A stretch of 64,000 nt of DNA from BOKV01 sp041397525 (lineage in GTDB: Bacteria > Pseudomonadota > Alphaproteobacteria > Rhizobiales > Rhizobiaceae). This document shows positions 41,569 to 50,840 of the stretch, piece by piece. The first letter of the stretch is position 1; the number at the start of each line of letters is the position of its first letter. The DNA lies in the NCBI GenBank assembly GCA_041397525.1, contig JAWKWL010000007.1, forward strand, positions 62,001 through 126,000, written 5' to 3'. The position numbers and the translations under genes are program-made. Under the pieces are notes generated by a model. That model was not told where the DNA came from and searched no databases. It saw only the letters and a list, made by a program, of their open reading frames with translations.

Positions 41569-44385
41569 ATGGCCGGACTTCCCCTCGCATTTGCTTCACC
41601 CTGGATATTGCTGGCCCTTGGGCTGCTGCCGCTGATCTGGTGGCTGTTGCGCCTGACGCCACCGCTCCCGCAAACCGAGGCCTTTCCGCCGCTGAAAATC
41701 CTGGCACGGCTCATTCAGCGTGAGGAAACGCCTTCCCAAAGCCCGTGGTGGCTGACGCTCATTCGCCTGGCCATGGCAGCACTGGTGATTTTTGCCATGG
41801 CCGGCCCGGTGTTCAATCCCACAGCAACAAGGCTCGACGGTGAAGGACCCGTTCTGATCACGCTGGACAATGGCTGGGCATCTGGCTCCGTCTTCAAGGA
41901 CCGGCGTGCGACAGCAGAAGCGTTGATACGGGAAGCCGGGGAAACCAACCGCACGGTCATGCTTTATGCGACGGCAGAACCGGCGGAAGCCGGCGTCCCG
42001 CTTGATCCCCAAGCCGCGCTCCTCAAACTGGAAAGCATCGAAGCACGCCCGCTCATGCCCGACCACGCCGCTTTTGCCAAGCTCATCAGCGCAGCGACAC
42101 AGCGACAGTCTCCCGGTTCCATGTTCTTTCTTTCAGACGGATTGCAATATCCAGGCACCAGCGAGCTGGCGACGGCGCTCAGTACGGGAGCAAGCCAGCA
42201 GGAAATCATCCTGGCGCCTGCAAGTTCGATCATGGCGATGGCAGGTGTGCGAAATGACCCTGACGCCTTGTCAGGCAAGCTGGTCCGGGCTGCCGCAGGC
42301 AACAGCGTGGCAGTGGAGCTCACTGCACACGACAACAAGGGACTTCCGATCGCGCGCCAGACCGTGACTCTCGCTCCGGAGGCAACCGAGGCCGAATTCC
42401 GTTTTTCCGAACCGGTCGAATTGCGAAACCAGGTGGTCCGGGTTTCACTCGACCAGCTAGGAAATGCAGGTGGTGTGCAACTGCTCGACGACAGTTTCCG
42501 CCGCCGCCTGGTGGGTCTGGTTTCAGGTGAAGCCGGTGACCTGTCGCAGCCATTGCTGAGCCCGCTTTACTATATCTCGCGCGCGCTCGCCCCGTTCAGC
42601 GATCTGCGTGAGTCCACCAGCGCCAATATCAGTACCGCCATTCCCGAATTGCTGGCGCAAGGCGTTTCTGCCGTGGTGCTTGCCGATATCGGCACGATCC
42701 CAGCAGAGGCTGGTGACCAGCTTTCATCCTGGATCGAAAAGGGCGGGATGCTGATCCGCTTCGCGGGCCCACGCATGGCAGCCGCCCCTGAAGATCCGCT
42801 TTTACCCGTGGAATTGCGCCGCGGCGACCGCAATCTCGACAGCGCACTGTCCTGGGACACGCCAAAGGCACTCGCCCCGTTTGAGCGCACGAGCCCGTTT
42901 TTTGGCATCGAAGCCCCGCGCGATGTAACCATCCGAAGGCAGGTTCTCGCCCTGCAGGATATCGATCTCGAAAAGAAGACCTGGGCAACGCTGGAAGACG
43001 GCACACCATTGGTTACTGCCACCAAAAAGGGCAGCGGCTGGATCGTGCTTTTCCACACAGGTTCCGAGGCAAGCTGGTCGAACCTGCCGATTTCCGGCAC
43101 CTTCGTTGAAATGCTGCGCCGGGTTGTCAACCAGTCGCGGTCCAATCCGTTGGCCGCAGCCGACGCCTCGACCACACTCCCCCCGCTTCGCCTGCTCAAC
43201 GGTTCGGGCGAACTGGGCGCCCCGGGCCCCGAGGCCAAGCCACTGGTCCTGGAGGAAGGCAAGACGGCAAGCGTCAGTTTTGACAACCCGCCAGGCTTCT
43301 ACGGCACCGAGGACGGCTTTGCCGCGCTCAACCTGTTCCGTGTCGGCGACACGTTGAAGCCGCTGGACCGCAGCCTGTTCTCGCCCGCCGCTGTCACCAG
43401 CAATTATGCTGCCGACGCAGCCATGGACATCAAGCCATGGCTGTTGATGGCCGCAGCCCTTCTGCTGGCGCTCGACTGCCTTGCCGTGCTTTGGATTGCA
43501 GGCCTGGTGCGGATGCGTATGCCGACAAGGCCGATATCGACTGCGGCACTTTTTTTCGCCATTATCGCTGGCGGTGCGATACTGCCCGCGACACCGGTTC
43601 ATGCGCAGCAAAACGGAAGCACACTGGAAGGCAAGCCGGTTGAAGATTTTTCAGCGACGCTGGCAACACGCATTGCCTATGTCGTCACGGGAGATGCTGC
43701 ACTTGATGACGTCAGCCGCGCAGGCCTCACGGGGCTGACCAGGTTCCTTGCCTCGCGCACCGCACTGGAAGATAGCGAGCCGGCGGCAATCGAAATTTCC
43801 ACCGACGAATTGTCATTCTACCCGTTGATATATTGGCCGATCAGCCTTGATGCACCGATCCCCGATGCTGCAACCATGGCCCGCGTTGATGCCTTCATGA
43901 AACAAGGCGGCTCGATCCTGTTTGATACCCGCGACCAGATCGGCGGCGTCATGGGCGGCACATCCGGCTCGCCTGAGGCACTACGGCTTCAGGCGATCCT
44001 GTCATCGCTTGACATCCCTCCCCTGCAACCGGTTCCGCCCGACCATGTTCTGACCAAATCCTTCTATCTGCTTTCCAGCTTTCCCGGCCGGTATGCAGGC
44101 GGTGAATTGTGGGTCGAGTCGCTTCCGGCGCAAAACGAGCAGGGCGAACGCCCGGTCCGTGCCGGTGACGGCGTATCCTCGATCATGATCACCAGCAATG
44201 ACATGGCAGCCGCCTGGGCGGTGGATACCAATGACCAGCCGTTGTTCCAGACCATACCGCCCGATCCCGCGCAGCGCGAATATGCCTTCCGGGTCGGGGT
44301 CAACATCATGATGTATGTGTTGACCGGCAATTACAAAGCCGACCAGGTGCACATCCCTGCCCTGCTCGAACGCCTGGGCCAGTAG
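41569..44385 (+). CDS. DUF4159 protein with BatA-type N-terminus
   Basis: A 938-residue inner-membrane protein. The N-terminus has the BatA membrane motif FASPWILLALGLLPLIWWLLRLTPP and a second helix LIRLAMAALVIFAMAGPVF. It continues with a degenerate vWA-like region (ITLDNGWASG) and a middle part with a glutamine-amidotransferase-like fold around residues 345-420. Helices near residues 625 and 650 lead to the C-terminal DUF4159 domain (about 700-935), with FLASRTALEDSEPAAIEISTDELSFYPLIYWPI and KQGGSILFDTRDQIGG. The operon with MoxR and DUF58 suggests a membrane-stress or envelope complex; its exact job is unknown. Confidence 0.85.
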   Translation: MAGLPLAFASPWILLALGLLPLIWWLLRLTPPLPQTEAFPPLKILARLIQREETPSQSPWWLTLIRLAMAALVIFAMAGPVFNPTATRLDGEGPVLITLDNGWASGSVFKDRRATAEALIREAGETNRTVMLYATAEPAEAGVPLDPQAALLKLESIEARPLMPDHAAFAKLISAATQRQSPGSMFFLSDGLQYPGTSELATALSTGASQQEIILAPASSIMAMAGVRNDPDALSGKLVRAAAGNSVAVELTAHDNKGLPIARQTVTLAPEATEAEFRFSEPVELRNQVVRVSLDQLGNAGGVQLLDDSFRRRLVGLVSGEAGDLSQPLLSPLYYISRALAPFSDLRESTSANISTAIPELLAQGVSAVVLADIGTIPAEAGDQLSSWIEKGGMLIRFAGPRMAAAPEDPLLPVELRRGDRNLDSALSWDTPKALAPFERTSPFFGIEAPRDVTIRRQVLALQDIDLEKKTWATLEDGTPLVTATKKGSGWIVLFHTGSEASWSNLPISGTFVEMLRRVVNQSRSNPLAAADASTTLPPLRLLNGSGELGAPGPEAKPLVLEEGKTASVSFDNPPGFYGTEDGFAALNLFRVGDTLKPLDRSLFSPAAVTSNYAADAAMDIKPWLLMAAALLLALDCLAVLWIAGLVRMRMPTRPISTAALFFAIIAGGAILPATPVHAQQNGSTLEGKPVEDFSATLATRIAYVVTGDAALDDVSRAGLTGLTRFLASRTALEDSEPAAIEISTDELSFYPLIYWPISLDAPIPDAATMARVDAFMKQGGSILFDTRDQIGGVMGGTSGSPEALRLQAILSSLDIPPLQPVPPDHVLTKSFYLLSSFPGRYAGGELWVESLPAQNEQGERPVRAGDGVSSIMITSNDMAAAWAVDTNDQPLFQTIPPDPAQREYAFRVGVNIMMYVLTGNYKADQVHIPALLERLGQ

Positions 44386-44394
44386 GAAAACAGC

Positions 44395-46470
44395 ATGGAT
44401 TTCTCGCTCGCCTTTTCCCCTCTGCTGCCCTTGCCGGTGATCATCGGCATTGGCGTCATGATTGCAGCGCTGGCGCTCTATGGTCTGGCGCGTGGCATTC
44501 GCGGCTCCTGGGTTCGCCTGTTTGCCTTTGCCGCCATGATAGCTTCGCTGCTCAATCCGGCACTGATGTTCGAGGAGCGCGAGCCACTCAAGAGCGTGGT
44601 TGCGATCATCACCGACAAGAGCGGTAGCCAGAAGCTCGACGGCCGCGAGGATCAGACGGAGGCAATCAGGGCTGCATTGGTTGAGCGGCTGTCCAAATTC
44701 GACATGTTCGACATCCGCCAGGCAGAAGCACGCGACCAGGTGTCTGCAGCTACCGATGTCTCAACCGCGCTGTTCGCCACCTTGCAGGCTACGCTCCAGG
44801 ACGTTCCGCCTGAGCAGATTGCAGGTTCGATCCTGATTACCGACGGCCAGGTGCATGACATTCCGAAATCGCTGTCAGGCCTTGGCATCAAGGTACCGGT
44901 CCATGCGCTGGTAACGGGCCGCGAGGGTGAGAGGGATCGCCGCGTCGTCATTACGTCCGCACCACGCTACGGCGTGGTTGGTGAGGATTTCGAGATCAAT
45001 TACCGCGTTGTCGATGCCGGGATCGAGCCAGGCGCACCGGTCAGCGTGATTGTGCTCATCGATGGCGAACCGGTTTCCACCGAACTCGTTCAACCTGGTG
45101 AGGAATACAACTTCATCGCCAGGATTCCGCATGGCGGCAAGAACATCATCGAATTGCGCGCTGCACCTGCGCCAAATGAGATAACCGAGGTCAACAACCG
45201 CGCCTTTGTTACCCTCAACGGTATCCGCCAGAACCTGCGGGTCTTGCTCGTATCGGGCGAGCCGCATTCAGGCGAGCGCACATGGCGCAACCTTCTGAAA
45301 TCCGACCCGTCGGTTGACCTCGTGCATTTCACCATTCTGCGCCCTCCCGAAAAGCAGGACGGCACTCCCATCAACCAGCTGTCGCTGATTGCGTTCCCGA
45401 CCCGGGAACTGTTCGTGCAGAAGATCGATGAATTCGACCTCATCATCTTTGACCGCTACAAGCGCCGCAATGTCCTGCCGCTGCTCTATTTCGACAACAT
45501 CGTTCGCTATGTCCGTGATGGCGGCGCGCTGCTGATTGCCGGTGGCCCCGAATTCGGCGAAAGCCCGGCCTTGAGCATTGCCGGCCCCTTGCGCGAACTC
45601 CTGCCAGCCACCCCGACCGGGCGCACATTTGAAGGCCCGTTCAAGCCGAAAGTCTCCGGGACAGGACTTCGCCATCCCGTAACAAGGGGGCTTGAGGGCT
45701 GGAACGATAAAGACCCGAAATGGGGACACTGGTTCCGCACGATTGGTTCAGAGAATGTCGTTGGCGAAACCGTGATGACCGGCAAGGACGATGCCCCGCT
45801 GATCGTTCTCAACCACCATGGCGAGGGGCGCGTTGCACTCTATCTTTCCGATCAGGCTTGGCTATGGGCAAGGGGGTTTGATGGCGGTGGCCCTTACGTG
45901 CAATTGCTGCGCCGCACTGCACACTGGCTGATGAAGGAACCCGAACTCGACGAGGAACGCCTGACCGCAGAGGCCGAAGGCCGCAAGCTTGTGATTACCC
46001 GGCAGACGCTGGGTGACGGCGCTGGCGAAGCGCGCATCACCGGTCCGACCGGCAACAGTTTTTCGCTTCCCTTCAAGCAGGAAGGCCCCGGGCTTTGGCG
46101 TGCAGAGGCGGAAGTCCCTGACTACGGCCTTTACACCGCCGTAGACGGGAACCTGCGCGCGCTGACCCATGTCGGCCCACCCAACCCGCGCGAATTTGCC
46201 GAGGTTGTCAGCAGCGTTGCTGCACTCGATCCCGTGTTGAGGGAAGGTAGAGGCTCGGCAATCAGGGCCAGCGGGGACTCTATGCCGCGTATCGTTCCGG
46301 TGCGGGTGGGCGCGCCAGCATCAGGCGATGGCTGGATCGGGTTGGAAAACACCAGGGCCTCCGTGCTTACAGGCATCAATCGGGTGCCAGTGTTCTCAGG
46401 CCTGCTTGGTCTCGCCATCCTGCTTCTGGCACTGGCTGGAATGTGGGCGCGCGAGGGCAGTCGACGCTGA
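44395..46470 (+). CDS. Large membrane protein with vWA- and glutamine amidotransferase-like parts
   Basis: A 691-residue membrane protein, last of the moxR operon and ten bases after the DUF4159 gene. Two N-terminal helices (VIIGIGVMIAALALYGLA and LFAFAAMIASLLNPALM) precede a vWA-like region with IITDKSGSQKLDG and SILITDGQVHD. A middle segment (about 280-400) reads ILRPPEKQDGTPINQLSLIAF and DGGALLIAGGPEFGESPAL, like a class I glutamine amidotransferase fold without the catalytic Cys. The C-terminal anchor is VFSGLLGLAILLLALAGMW. It is common in Hyphomicrobiales; no activity is established. Confidence 0.82.
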   Translation: MDFSLAFSPLLPLPVIIGIGVMIAALALYGLARGIRGSWVRLFAFAAMIASLLNPALMFEEREPLKSVVAIITDKSGSQKLDGREDQTEAIRAALVERLSKFDMFDIRQAEARDQVSAATDVSTALFATLQATLQDVPPEQIAGSILITDGQVHDIPKSLSGLGIKVPVHALVTGREGERDRRVVITSAPRYGVVGEDFEINYRVVDAGIEPGAPVSVIVLIDGEPVSTELVQPGEEYNFIARIPHGGKNIIELRAAPAPNEITEVNNRAFVTLNGIRQNLRVLLVSGEPHSGERTWRNLLKSDPSVDLVHFTILRPPEKQDGTPINQLSLIAFPTRELFVQKIDEFDLIIFDRYKRRNVLPLLYFDNIVRYVRDGGALLIAGGPEFGESPALSIAGPLRELLPATPTGRTFEGPFKPKVSGTGLRHPVTRGLEGWNDKDPKWGHWFRTIGSENVVGETVMTGKDDAPLIVLNHHGEGRVALYLSDQAWLWARGFDGGGPYVQLLRRTAHWLMKEPELDEERLTAEAEGRKLVITRQTLGDGAGEARITGPTGNSFSLPFKQEGPGLWRAEAEVPDYGLYTAVDGNLRALTHVGPPNPREFAEVVSSVAALDPVLREGRGSAIRASGDSMPRIVPVRVGAPASGDGWIGLENTRASVLTGINRVPVFSGLLGLAILLLALAGMWAREGSRR

Positions 46471-46494
46471 AAACCAAATGGAACAATTGAAAGC

Positions 46495-46533
46495 AAAAAA
46501 GGCCGGAACCATTGGAAGGTTCCGGCCTTTCTG
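46495..46533. terminator. Bidirectional Rho-independent terminator
   Basis: AAGGCCGGAACC and GGTTCCGGCCTT form a 12-bp perfect stem around ATTGGAA. The plus strand continues TTTCTGTTTC, while the minus strand continues with a run of Ts (AAAAAA at 46495-46500 on the plus strand). It therefore can end both the moxR operon and the convergent L,D-transpeptidase transcript. Confidence 0.9.
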
Positions 46534-46567
46534 TTTCAAAATTCCGATAAGTGAAAACTCACGCGGC

Positions 46568-47344
46568 TCAGAGGACGACGACTTCGGCACCCATCTTCAC
46601 ACGGTCATAGAGATCAATCACATGTTCGTTGATCATGCGGAAGCAGCCGTTTGACGAGGCAGTACCGATCGACTTTGGCTGTGTGGTGCCGTGAATTCGA
46701 AGATACGTGTCCTGCTTGCCCTGATAGAGATAGATGGCACGCGCTCCCAGCGGGTTGTCGGTCCCGCCATCCATTCCATCGGCATAACGTTTGTAGTGAC
46801 CGGGGTCACGGGCGATCATTTCCTTGGTCGGAATCCAGCGCGGCCAGGGCTGCTTGGCTCCAACTGTCGCCTTGCCGGTAAAAAGCAGGCCTTCCTTGCC
46901 CACGGCAACACCATAACGGATCGCGGAAACCGGCGACTCCACGAAATACAGGAACTTCTTCTGGGTATCTATGACAATGGTACCCGGCTTGTAGCCCTTG
47001 AAGGCCACAGTCTGTGGTGCGAACTTTTCTTCGACCTTGAACGGCTTCTTCTTGGAAAGGATCGCCAGCTTTTCATCATTTTTCAGCTGGTCTTCGCTCA
47101 ATGGCTCCAACTCGGGTTTTGGTGCATTGAAAAGGCCGAACATGAACGGAACTTTCGGCTTTTCAGGCTTTGCTGCCGGTCCGGAAGGCTGTTCCTTGGC
47201 AGTGCTTGCTTTCACCAGTTTCTTCTTCGACTTGCTGCTTTCCGCTGTCACGGAAGGCTTTGATTGCGCAAGTACGGGTGTGGCCTGCATGGACAGACCC
47301 AGAACGGAAACAGCAGCAAGAATAGCCAGGCTTCTCATGATCAT
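46568..47344 (-). CDS. L,D-transpeptidase (YkuD domain)
   Basis: A 258-residue exported cell-wall enzyme. Signal peptide at residues 1-26 (MIMRSLAILAAVSVLGLSMQATPVLA). A Lys/Ser/Pro-rich linker follows to about residue 100. The YkuD domain (about 115-258) starts TIVIDTQKKFLYFVE and carries the catalytic motif HGTTQPKSIGTASSNGCFRM, with the nucleophile Cys and the His. It would form 3-3 peptidoglycan cross-links or anchor proteins to the wall; Hyphomicrobiales, which grow from the pole, have many such enzymes. The start ATG is chosen for the signal peptide; a longer frame is not plausible. Confidence 0.93.
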   Translation of the reverse strand: MIMRSLAILAAVSVLGLSMQATPVLAQSKPSVTAESSKSKKKLVKASTAKEQPSGPAAKPEKPKVPFMFGLFNAPKPELEPLSEDQLKNDEKLAILSKKKPFKVEEKFAPQTVAFKGYKPGTIVIDTQKKFLYFVESPVSAIRYGVAVGKEGLLFTGKATVGAKQPWPRWIPTKEMIARDPGHYKRYADGMDGGTDNPLGARAIYLYQGKQDTYLRIHGTTQPKSIGTASSNGCFRMINEHVIDLYDRVKMGAEVVVL

Positions 47345-47523
47345 TGCATCATATCCAAAATTCCAGAACCTCGGCTCAGCCTGGGAATTGCTGATACCTG
47401 CGACGGTTCGTCGGTTAACTGTAATACAGGGCGTGATTGATCCTCTATTCCAAGTGCGCTGATTGTCAATAATGCGTTGCGTTACGTAAGCTTGATAGTC
47501 CACGAAATCACGCAGGTGTTACA

Positions 47524-48042
47524 TTATTGCACAAAGCGCCGCGCCAATCCGGCATAGTCGCCAAGCACTCCTGGAACCAGTTCGCTATACAGCATTCGCC
47601 GCGGGTCCGCAGGGCCAGGCAGAATGATCTGGCCTGCTGGCAACTGTTTGAATCCGAACTTTCGGTAATACGGCTCGTCCCCCACAAGAAACACGAAGCG
47701 CTCACCGGCGAGCCGCGCTGTTCTGAGTGAGCGGTTCATCAATTCGCGGCCAATGCCCAGATTCTTGAAATGCGGAGAGACCACCAGTGGCCCGAGCATC
47801 AGGGCAGGTTTGTCTCCTATCCAGATTCTGGTGAAGCGAACCGACCCGGTCAGCGTATGGCCGCCATTGCCATCATCAAGCACAGCCGTATAGCTGTAGG
47901 CGGGTTCAGGCGGCACGCCCTCACGCAGGCGAAAGGCCGCGCGGGCAAACCTGCCAGGTCCGAAGGCGCGCGCGCCGAGCCACTCCACGGCATTATGCTG
48001 GTCTGCCGTTTCCGGCGCGATGGCAAGTGAGGGTGAAGACAT
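47524..48042 (-). CDS. GNAT-family N-acetyltransferase
   Basis: A 172-residue acetyltransferase. The acetyl-CoA loop is in LGPLVVSPHFKNLGIGRELMNRSL, matching the Q/RxxGxG/A motif of GNAT motif A. The C-terminus reads FLVGDEPYYRKFGFKQLPAGQIILPGPADPRRML, the pattern of the YhbS-type group. Substrate unknown. The start is placed at MSSPSLAIAPE; upstream in-frame sequence would be an odd Cys/Arg-rich extension. It is divergent from the glutathionyl-hydroquinone reductase gene. Confidence 0.87.
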   Translation of the reverse strand: MSSPSLAIAPETADQHNAVEWLGARAFGPGRFARAAFRLREGVPPEPAYSYTAVLDDGNGGHTLTGSVRFTRIWIGDKPALMLGPLVVSPHFKNLGIGRELMNRSLRTARLAGERFVFLVGDEPYYRKFGFKQLPAGQIILPGPADPRRMLYSELVPGVLGDYAGLARRFVQ

Positions 48043-48391
48043 GGCAGTCAATCCGGCTTGTGTGCGGGGTTGATCCGCGCCGCCAGTCAGGTCAGCGCGA
48101 AGACGGGAACAGGCAGGCACCGCTCGCCACGCGGGCGAGATGCCGATTTGTTCGTCGTCGCTGCACAACCAGTGTCTTCATTCAGGAAATGTTCCAGACA
48201 GCCTGAAATGGCTGCATAAATCTTCGAAATGCGAATACCATGTGAAATCTGCTTTCGCAAATCCATTCATTGTGCTGGCGTCCTGTGTTGAAGCCCCTTT
48301 TGGCAGGGTGACGCAGTGTTCAACCGGATTGGGGTTACACTCGCGTTTGCAGACATTATGTACACGCCAAGAAAATATGAAAGGAATGGTG
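48043..48391. other. Divergent intergenic region, no gene seen
   Basis: These 349 bases separate the GNAT gene and the glutathione-transferase gene. An open frame runs in from the right but has no family similarity and no start signal until 48392. No hairpin or repeat stands out; it presumably holds two promoters. Confidence 0.4.
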
Positions 48392-49381
48392 ATGGGGCTC
48401 CTCATTGACGGCAAATGGCACGACCAGTGGTACGACACCAAGTCGACCGGCGGAAAATTTGTTCGCACTGATGCACAGTTCCGAAACTGGGTGACCCCGG
48501 ATGGCGGCGCGGGTCCGACGGGCAGCGACGGCTTTGCTGCCGAAAGGGACCGCTACCACCTTTATGTTTCGCTCGCCTGTCCATGGGCGCATCGCACCCT
48601 GATTTTCCGTGAATTGAAAGGGTTGCAGGAGATGATCGGTGTAACCGTCGTCGACTGGTACATGGGGGAGAATGGCTGGGAATTTACCGGCAGGGACGGC
48701 GCCGATCATGACACCCTGAACAATGTGCATTGCATGTGGGAAATCTATACAAAAGCCAATCCCTCCTATTCGGGCCGGGTCACGGTCCCTGTCTTGTGGG
48801 ACAAGCAGCGCAGAACGATAGTCAGCAATGAATCTTCCGAGATCATCCGCATGCTGAACTCCGCCTTTGACGGCATCGGCGCAAAACCGGGTGATTACTA
48901 CCCACTAGCACTCCGCAAGCAAATCGACGCGATCAATGTCAGCGTCTACGACTACGTGAACAATGGCGTCTACAAATGCGGCTTTGCAACCACCCAGGAA
49001 GCCTATGACAAGGCCTTCGTCGAATTGTTCGCCGAACTCGATCGTTTGGAAGACCGGCTTTCGCGCTCCCGCTATGTAGCAGGCGGTGTCGTGACCGAGG
49101 CTGACTGGCGACTGTTCACCACGCTGATCCGGTTTGACGCTGTCTATGTCGGCCACTTCAAATGCAACTTGCGGCGCATTGATGACTATCCAAATCTGTC
49201 GAGTTATCTGCGCGAGCTTTACCAGATGCCGGGCATAGCAGCGACCGTGAACATGCGTCACATCCGCCATCATTATTACGGCAGCCACGAAACCATCAAT
49301 CCGCACCGGATCGTGCCGGGCGGGCCGGAACTGGACTTTGATGCGGCGCATGACCGCGCCAGGCTTGCTTGCGCTGCATAA
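48392..49381 (+). CDS. Glutathionyl-hydroquinone reductase (Xi-class GST, ECM4/YqjG type)
   Basis: A cytosolic enzyme of 329 residues that reduces glutathionyl-hydroquinones. Xi-class signs are the long N-terminal arm (DGKWHDQWYDTKSTGGKFVRTDAQFRNWV), the active-site Cys in YVSLACPWAHRTLI, WEIYTKANPSYSGRVTVPVLWDK, and the ESSEIIRMLNSAF glutathione site. The C-terminal helical domain contains RYVAGGVVTEADWRLFTTLIRFD and ends LPGGPELD-like (here VPGGPELD). The ATG at 48392 has AAAGGA seven bases upstream. The organism may use it in quinone detoxification. Confidence 0.92.
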   Translation: MGLLIDGKWHDQWYDTKSTGGKFVRTDAQFRNWVTPDGGAGPTGSDGFAAERDRYHLYVSLACPWAHRTLIFRELKGLQEMIGVTVVDWYMGENGWEFTGRDGADHDTLNNVHCMWEIYTKANPSYSGRVTVPVLWDKQRRTIVSNESSEIIRMLNSAFDGIGAKPGDYYPLALRKQIDAINVSVYDYVNNGVYKCGFATTQEAYDKAFVELFAELDRLEDRLSRSRYVAGGVVTEADWRLFTTLIRFDAVYVGHFKCNLRRIDDYPNLSSYLRELYQMPGIAATVNMRHIRHHYYGSHETINPHRIVPGGPELDFDAAHDRARLACAA

Positions 49382-49390
49382 GCAGCAAGT

Positions 49391-49852
49391 CTACCAGTCC
49401 TGCGTCACTGGAATTCCATGATGAATTTCGCCGATGCGCTGCGCTGTGCCGCGCGAAACATCGTCCGGCAGCGCATCAAGCGCAAAGAAACCGGCCTCGG
49501 CGATTTCCATGTTGGCCTTGAATTCGCCGACCATTTCCCATTGCCGGAAGCGATACAGCAAGACGTGATCGCGTGAATTGAGCCGGCGATTGAAATAGGC
49601 ACCCAGCAGTTCGGGTTCACCAGTGATGCGGATCGAGGCTTCTTCCAGGACTTCACGCTCGATGGCCTGGATCGCCGTCTCGCCGGGCTCGACGCCACCA
49701 CCAGGGAAATGCCATCCCTTCACATAGGTATGGCGCACCAGAAACACCCTGCCCGCACCATCCTCGATGACCGCACGCACGCCAAGCGTCAGCGCCCGCC
49801 GGACAAGCACCAGACTGTGCACACCGCGCCGCAGGTATGAACCCACACCCAT
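49391..49852 (-). CDS. NUDIX hydrolase
   Basis: A 153-residue enzyme with the NUDIX box GGGVEPGETAIQAIEREVLEEASIRI, close to GX5EX7REUXEEXGU but with Ala-Ser in place of the last Gly-containing pair. The preceding HTYVKGWHFPGG is typical of NTP- or sugar-nucleotide pyrophosphatases. Its start lies 50 bases from the divergent metallophosphoesterase start, so both are driven from a shared short promoter region. Substrate unknown. Confidence 0.88.
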   Translation of the reverse strand: MGVGSYLRRGVHSLVLVRRALTLGVRAVIEDGAGRVFLVRHTYVKGWHFPGGGVEPGETAIQAIEREVLEEASIRITGEPELLGAYFNRRLNSRDHVLLYRFRQWEMVGEFKANMEIAEAGFFALDALPDDVSRGTAQRIGEIHHGIPVTQDW

Positions 49853-49901
49853 TGCTTGCCTCCTGCATCGCGAAAAGCAATTCCTTGCCCGTTGCCGGGC
49901 T

Positions 49902-50840
49902 ATGCGCTATTCGCCATTCATGTTCACCCTTGCCCATCTATCCGACATACATCTCGGACCGCTTCCCCCGATGCGCAGGCGTGAACTCATTTCGAAGCGA
50001 ATTACAGGTTATGTCAACTGGAAACGGAACCGCATGCGCTCGCACCAGCCGGAAGTACTGGCGCGGCTCATCGATCACCTCGCTTCAACGCCACACGATC
50101 ACCTTGCGGTAACTGGTGACCTGATCAATCTGGGGCTGGACGCGGAAGTTGCCAATGCGCGGGTCTGGCTCTCCGGTCTCGGCGATCCGCGGGACGTGAC
50201 GCTGACTTGCGGCAATCATGATTCCTACGTGCCAGGCGTGCTCGGGCGTGCATTTGGCATCTGGGCGCCTTGGCTGACCGGCGACAACGGGCACAGCATG
50301 AAGACTGCGGACGATTTTCCGTTCGTCCGTCGCCGAGACGGCGTCTCCATCATTTCGTGCAATTCCGCCAGGGCTTCCATGCCCTTTCTGGCGACAGGCT
50401 ATTTCCGCAATCGCCAGGCCAATGCCCTGCGCGCAATCTTGCGCGCCGAGAGTGAGATTGGAAATTGTCGCGTGGTTCTCATCCATCACCCGCCAGGCAA
50501 GAATTCTACTGCGTGGCACAAGCGCCTGGTCGGCGCCGCACTATTCAGGCGCGTGATTGCCAGCGAAGGCGCAGAATTGGTTCTGCATGGCCACACCCAT
50601 CTCGCGAGCATTGCGTCCATCCCCGGCAAGGGCGGTTCCGTGCCGGTCGTTGGTGTTCCCTCCGCAGCACAAGCCCCTGGCGGCAAGAGGCCAGCCGCAC
50701 GCTACAACCTGTTTTCAATTTCCAGGATTGATGGCCGCTGGAATATCACGATGGACGAATACGGCTATCGCAACGATGCAAGACAGATCGAGCACCTCGG
50801 CCAATATCAGCTTGGCAAAAAAGACAAGGGTAATGCCTGA
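49902..50840 (+). CDS. Metallophosphoesterase (calcineurin-like)
   Basis: A 312-residue protein of the calcineurin-like family with the five metal-binding blocks: TLAHLSDIHLG, HLAVTGDLINLG, LTCGNHD, VVLIHHPPG and LHGHTHLAS. The order and spacing fit cyclic nucleotide phosphodiesterase or UDP-diacylglucosamine pyrophosphatase-like enzymes, and the substrate cannot be chosen. ATG at 49902 or at 49920 may be the start. Its stop abuts the stop of the next, convergent gene. Confidence 0.87.
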   Translation: MRYSPFMFTLAHLSDIHLGPLPPMRRRELISKRITGYVNWKRNRMRSHQPEVLARLIDHLASTPHDHLAVTGDLINLGLDAEVANARVWLSGLGDPRDVTLTCGNHDSYVPGVLGRAFGIWAPWLTGDNGHSMKTADDFPFVRRRDGVSIISCNSARASMPFLATGYFRNRQANALRAILRAESEIGNCRVVLIHHPPGKNSTAWHKRLVGAALFRRVIASEGAELVLHGHTHLASIASIPGKGGSVPVVGVPSAAQAPGGKRPAARYNLFSISRIDGRWNITMDEYGYRNDARQIEHLGQYQLGKKDKGNA

